From Caballeronia sp. GAFFF1 (GTDB lineage Bacteria; Pseudomonadota; Gammaproteobacteria; Burkholderiales; Burkholderiaceae): a DNA stretch of 64,000 bases. The position numbers were made by a program, and so were the translations under genes. The stretch is from contig NZ_JALQEM010000032.1 in NCBI RefSeq assembly GCF_023630705.1, positions 214,768 through 278,767 of the forward strand, in the 5' to 3' direction. The notes beneath the pieces were generated by a model. The model saw only the letters and a list, made by a program, of their open reading frames with translations. It did no database searches and was not told where the DNA came from. Shown here in pieces: positions 58,330-64,000 of this stretch. The number at the start of each line of letters is the position of its first letter. The first letter of the stretch is position 1.

Positions 58330-58939
58330 CGCTTCGCCTTAGTTTGCATATGGCGCGAAAGCTCGACGATCAACGGTCAGTGACACCAGGAGAATCACGA
58401 GTTCGCGCATTCTTTTAGATTGTTTTTCCTCGAAGATGCGCCTAAGTTTAACCTCGACGAATGGTGAGCAGGTGCAAAGAATCGTGGCATTTGTCGCCTC
58501 ATGGATCACTATAGTGTGCCAACGGCCGCGCGAGTACCACCTGAGCCGGTTGCAGAAGCTCGAACGCATGCTGCGATACGATGTGTGTCACCGTCGGCTT
58601 TCGAAAGAGCATATCGATGGAAATCGACCTGGGCTCGGATGCGAAAGCAGTGCCGCGGCAGCGTTAATATCCAGCGCCGCTGCTAGTCGCGGCACATCGA
58701 CGAGCCGCAGCTTCGGAGCGTTTGGCAGTGCATACAAGTGTAGTAGTGCAGACATTCGACGAGGAGGGTATCGTTGTGCCTCGACACAGTGTTCACGTCA
58801 AGTCCTGTCCTTGACTTGTGCAGTCCGTTATCGACGTATTGGCAGGCATCAAGTCGATGCGGAATGGGTTGAAGCCAATCTGCGCCTGCTGGCGCACGTT
58901 CGCGCGACCATGCAAACTCAGTAGTTGATCACGCACCCG
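58330..58939. other. Intergenic stretch upstream of tssF module 2
   Basis: About 600 bp with no supportable gene. A minus-strand open frame of 76 codons ends 9 bp before tssF (58339) and closes KRMRELVILLVSLTVDRRAFAPYAN; it may be the tail of a lost upstream gene. A plus-strand frame of 162 codons has no ribosome site and Ser/Arg-rich nonsense composition. Confidence 0.4.
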
Positions 58940-58965
58940 AAAAAAAACCCGGCCAAGGCCGGGTT
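58940..58965 (-). terminator. Rho-independent terminator of the prp-acnA operon
   Basis: On the minus strand AACCCGGCC pairs with GGCCGGGTT around a 2-nt loop, and the run of T after it (a-run 58940-58947 on the plus strand) completes an intrinsic terminator 50 nt after the acnA stop. Confidence 0.9.
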
Positions 58966-58973
58966 CAATGTTC

Positions 58974-58993
58974 CCGCGCCCTTTCGGGCGCGG
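58974..58993 (-). terminator. Auxiliary hairpin just before the acnA terminator
   Basis: CCGCGCCC and GGGCGCGG form a perfect 8-bp stem with a 4-nt loop, 21 nt after the acnA stop. It has no T-run and may protect the 3' end of the message. Confidence 0.6.
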
Positions 58994-59014
58994 TCACCTG
59001 CAAAACGCTTCCGC

Positions 59015-61720
<2,706 letters not shown>

Positions 61721-61789
61721 GGTTATTTTCCTAGGGCTAAACGAGGAAATAGCTTCGATGCAACGTTTCTGTATGACCGAGTCGATCGA

Positions 61790-63241
61790 CTAAATCACGT
61801 ACAGATCGACGTATTCATTGACCGGCATTGCTTCCAGCTTTGCCTGGTCCAGCGATACCGCGAGGATCGCCTGCTGTTGCCTGGTGGGAAAGCGCCGCGC
61901 GAGGTTCGTCTTGAACTTCTCGACGAGCAGCGGAATGCCGTCCGCGCGGCGGCGCTTGTGTCCGATCGGATAGTCGACCGCGATTTCATCGAGCTTCGTG
62001 CCGTCGTTAAACTCGACGGTCAGCGCATTCGCGATCGAACGCTTGTCCGGGTCGAAATAATCCTTCGTGAATTGCGGGTCTTCCACGCATTCCATCTTCG
62101 CGCGCAAGGTGTCGATGCGCGGATCTTTCGCCACGACATCTTCGTAATCGGCGGCGGTCAGCCGGCCGAAAATCAGCGGCACGGCGATCATGTACTGAAT
62201 GCAGTGATCGCGGTCTGCGGGATTATCGAGCGGGCCTTTCTTGTCGATGATGCGAATCGCCGCTTCGTGCGTGCGAATGGTGATCTTCGTAATGTCTTCG
62301 ACGCCCTTGCCCGCTTCCTTCAGCTTGTCGTGCAGCGTCATGGCCGCTTCCACCGCCGTTTGCGAATGGAACTCGGCCGGAAACGAAATCTTGAAGAGCA
62401 CGTTTTCCATCACATACGAGCCATACGGACGCTGGAACTTGAACTCGTTGCCCTTGAAGAGGACGTCGTAGAAGCCCCACGTCTTGGCGGTCAGCACGGA
62501 CGGATAGCCCATCTCGCCGGTTTTGGCGATTAGCGCGAGACGCACGGCGCGCGAAGTGGCGTCGCCCGCCGCCCACGACTTGCGCGAGCCCGTGTTCGGC
62601 GCATGCCGATACGTGCGCAGCGAGTGGCCATCGACGAAGGCGAGCGAGACCGCGTTGATCAGTTCTTCGCGCGACAGGCCGATCATCTGCCCGACCACCG
62701 CAGTCGATGCGACCTTGACGAGCAGCACGTGATCGAGCCCGACCTTGTTGAACGAGTTTTCGAGCGCGATGCAGCCTTGAATCTCGTGCGCCTTGACCAT
62801 CGCGATCAGGACGTCTTTCATCGTGAGCGGCTTCTTGCCGGTCGCGACGGCGTTGCGCGAGAGCCAGTCCGCGGTCGCGAGAATGCCGCCGAGATTGTCC
62901 GACGGATGGCCCCATTCGGCGGCGAGCCATGTGTCGTTGAAGTCGAGCCAGCGGATCATCGCGCCGATGTTGAACGCGGCCTGGACCGGATCGAGCTGGA
63001 ATTGGGTGCCCGGCACCTTCGCGCCGTTGGGGACGATCGTGCCGGGCACGATCGGTCCCATCAGCTTGGTGCAGGCGGGGTACGAGAGGGCTTCGAGTCC
63101 GCAACCGAGCGTGTCGATCAGGCAATTGCGCGCGGTTTCCAGCGCAAGGGCGCTGTCGACGTCGTAATCGAGAACGTAGTCGACTATGTCGACGAGTACC
63201 TTGTCCGGTTCGGGCCGGACATTGGAGATCGGTGCGGACAT
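61790..63241 (-). CDS. prpD: 2-methylcitrate dehydratase
   Basis: A 483-residue MmgE/PrpD-family protein: [41 protein letters not shown], then [30 protein letters not shown] and [28 protein letters not shown]. It removes water from 2-methylcitrate to give 2-methyl-cis-aconitate, the step after PrpC. The length and [12 protein letters not shown]-terminus are typical of proteobacterial PrpD. It is 31 bp after the MliC-like gene. Confidence 0.95.
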   Translation of the reverse strand: MSAPISNVRPEPDKVLVDIVDYVLDYDVDSALALETARNCLIDTLGCGLEALSYPACTKLMGPIVPGTIVPNGAKVPGTQFQLDPVQAAFNIGAMIRWLDFNDTWLAAEWGHPSDNLGGILATADWLSRNAVATGKKPLTMKDVLIAMVKAHEIQGCIALENSFNKVGLDHVLLVKVASTAVVGQMIGLSREELINAVSLAFVDGHSLRTYRHAPNTGSRKSWAAGDATSRAVRLALIAKTGEMGYPSVLTAKTWGFYDVLFKGNEFKFQRPYGSYVMENVLFKISFPAEFHSQTAVEAAMTLHDKLKEAGKGVEDITKITIRTHEAAIRIIDKKGPLDNPADRDHCIQYMIAVPLIFGRLTAADYEDVVAKDPRIDTLRAKMECVEDPQFTKDYFDPDKRSIANALTVEFNDGTKLDEIAVDYPIGHKRRRADGIPLLVEKFKTNLARRFPTRQQQAILAVSLDQAKLEAMPVNEYVDLYVI

Positions 63242-63272
63242 CGAGGATTCCTGTATTGAATACTGATGTGGC

Positions 63273-63794
63273 TTATTCCGCCGGCTTGAGCATCAGCGGG
63301 TTCTGCTTCAACGCTTCTGCCTGCGTGGGCGCCGTGGCGCCGGCTGCCATCTCGGGCGTCACGCACTCGTCGGCGAGACGCGACGAGTCCTTGTCCGAGA
63401 ACAGCATCGCCTTCGTCGGGATGACGACGAGGTCCATGCCGGTTGCGGCGTCGTGGAAGCGGTCTGCGCCGGTCGTGGTGTCCTGACGCGGCAGCTTGTA
63501 GTCCTTCTTGGCCCAGTTCACCGTGACGATCGCGTCACGCTTCATGTCGCCTTTCAGGTAGAAAGCCATGCCGTCCTTGCAGGACCACTTGACTGAGCCG
63601 TCGGGGATCGGGTCCGTCTTCGCTGCCGCAGCCGCTTCGGCCTTGGGCTTGCGCTTGATCAGGCGGCGTGCCGGAGCGGGGCGCTTGGCCTTGGCCGCGC
63701 TCGATTCGGTTGTCGCGGCGAAGGCGTCGGCACTCACGAACACGCTCGACGTGGCGAGCGTGCCGACGATTGCAGCGATCAGAAGTTTATTCAT
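63273..63794 (-). CDS. Exported MliC-like (C-type lysozyme inhibitor-like) protein
   Basis: A 173-residue protein with a signal peptide cleaved near FAA (residue 27), then a Lys/Ala/Pro-rich linker. A compact domain follows: [51 protein letters not shown] and ADECV, with C72 and C144 likely forming a disulfide. This is the outline of the MliC/DUF1161-type lysozyme inhibitor barrel (Y-x-C-x-x-G at the start, Cys at the end). It sits inside the methylcitrate operon, between prpC and prpD, where no such function is expected. Conserved in position or accidental, I cannot tell. Confidence 0.6.
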   Translation of the reverse strand: MNKLLIAAIVGTLATSSVFVSADAFAATTESSAAKAKRPAPARRLIKRKPKAEAAAAAKTDPIPDGSVKWSCKDGMAFYLKGDMKRDAIVTVNWAKKDYKLPRQDTTTGADRFHDAATGMDLVVIPTKAMLFSDKDSSRLADECVTPEMAAGATAPTQAEALKQNPLMLKPAE

Positions 63795-63883
63795 CGGTGA
63801 AACCTTTCAGAAACATTTGGGTTGAGTGGCGGTTGCTGCGCGGATGGGAGTCGCCAAAACGCGATTTCCGATCGCGCAGCCCG

Positions 63884-64000
63884 CTATTTTCGCTTATTTA
63901 TCGGCACGAACTTCAAATTCTCGGGCCCCGTGTAATTCGCGCTCGGCCGAATGATCTTGTTGTCGATGCGCTGCTCGATAATGTGCGCGCTCCAGCCCGA
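63884..64000 (-). CDS. prpC: 2-methylcitrate synthase, C-terminal end (partial)
   Basis: The last 38 residues of a citrate-synthase-family enzyme run off the right edge of the window: [20 protein letters not shown], then [12 protein letters not shown] and a stop. This tail is that of PrpC (and close to GltA-like synthases); with prpD next, 2-methylcitrate synthase is the best assignment. It condenses propionyl-CoA with oxaloacetate. Confidence 0.85.
   Translation of the reverse strand, partial: SGWSAHIIEQRIDNKIIRPSANYTGPENLKFVPINKRK

Overview
The window looks like a chromosomal segment of a Burkholderiaceae bacterium, most like Paraburkholderia, Caballeronia or Burkholderia. The evidence is the strong G/C third-position bias, the prpC-prpD-acnA methylcitrate cluster, the four-carbon acid-sugar genes (ltnD, otnI, denD), a PaiB-like and a DUF1254/DUF1214 protein, an IrlRS/HprRS-like two-component system, and type VI secretion genes of the Burkholderia kind. 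The genus is an inference. Nothing shows a plasmid or prophage, and no rRNA, tRNA or CRISPR array was seen.

Layout. 0-3 kb: a degenerate tandem repeat of about 167 bp, then a copper P-type ATPase behind a textbook MerR/CueR promoter with a 19-bp spacer. 3-15.6 kb: envelope and transport genes: PaiB-like, a DUF1254/DUF1214 lipoprotein, a 1220-residue AsmA-like DUF748 protein, DUF29, a 14-TM drug exporter, an aminotransferase with a polar amino-acid binding protein, a LysR regulator and a branched-chain amino-acid binding protein. 15.9-17.5 kb: a MarR regulator and a short-chain dehydrogenase, each preceded by the same 12-bp near-palindrome. 17.7-24.5 kb: a complete LacI-regulated sugar ABC operon with a TIM-barrel isomerase and a Gfo/Idh dehydrogenase. 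24.5-26.1 kb: a gene-poor, AT-richer stretch.

26.1-33.5 kb and 50.2-58.3 kb hold two paralogous type VI secretion modules in the same orientation. Each runs tssF, vgrG, cell-wall-degrading effector, exported putative immunity protein, with no other core type VI genes nearby. Module 1 carries an M23-like plus GH19-like effector next to an XAC2610-like putative inhibitor. Module 2 carries a glucosaminidase-LysM-amidase effector, a VgrG with a 121-residue C-terminal extension, and an extra exported propeller-like protein right behind that VgrG. These modules are the most unusual content of the window.

34-50 kb between the modules is ordinary chromosome: gnd, a small GIY-YIG-like protein, a ketopantoate-reductase-like gene, a split chromate transporter, a thioredoxin, a partial tetronate operon lacking its kinase and decarboxylase/aldolase, a DedA-rhodanese fusion overlapping a cyclic-nucleotide-binding flavoprotein, and a two-component system divergent from a cytochrome b / sulfite-oxidase-fold pair resembling HprRS-MsrPQ. 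59-64 kb: the end of prpC, a small exported MliC-like protein, prpD and acnA, closed by a strong terminator.
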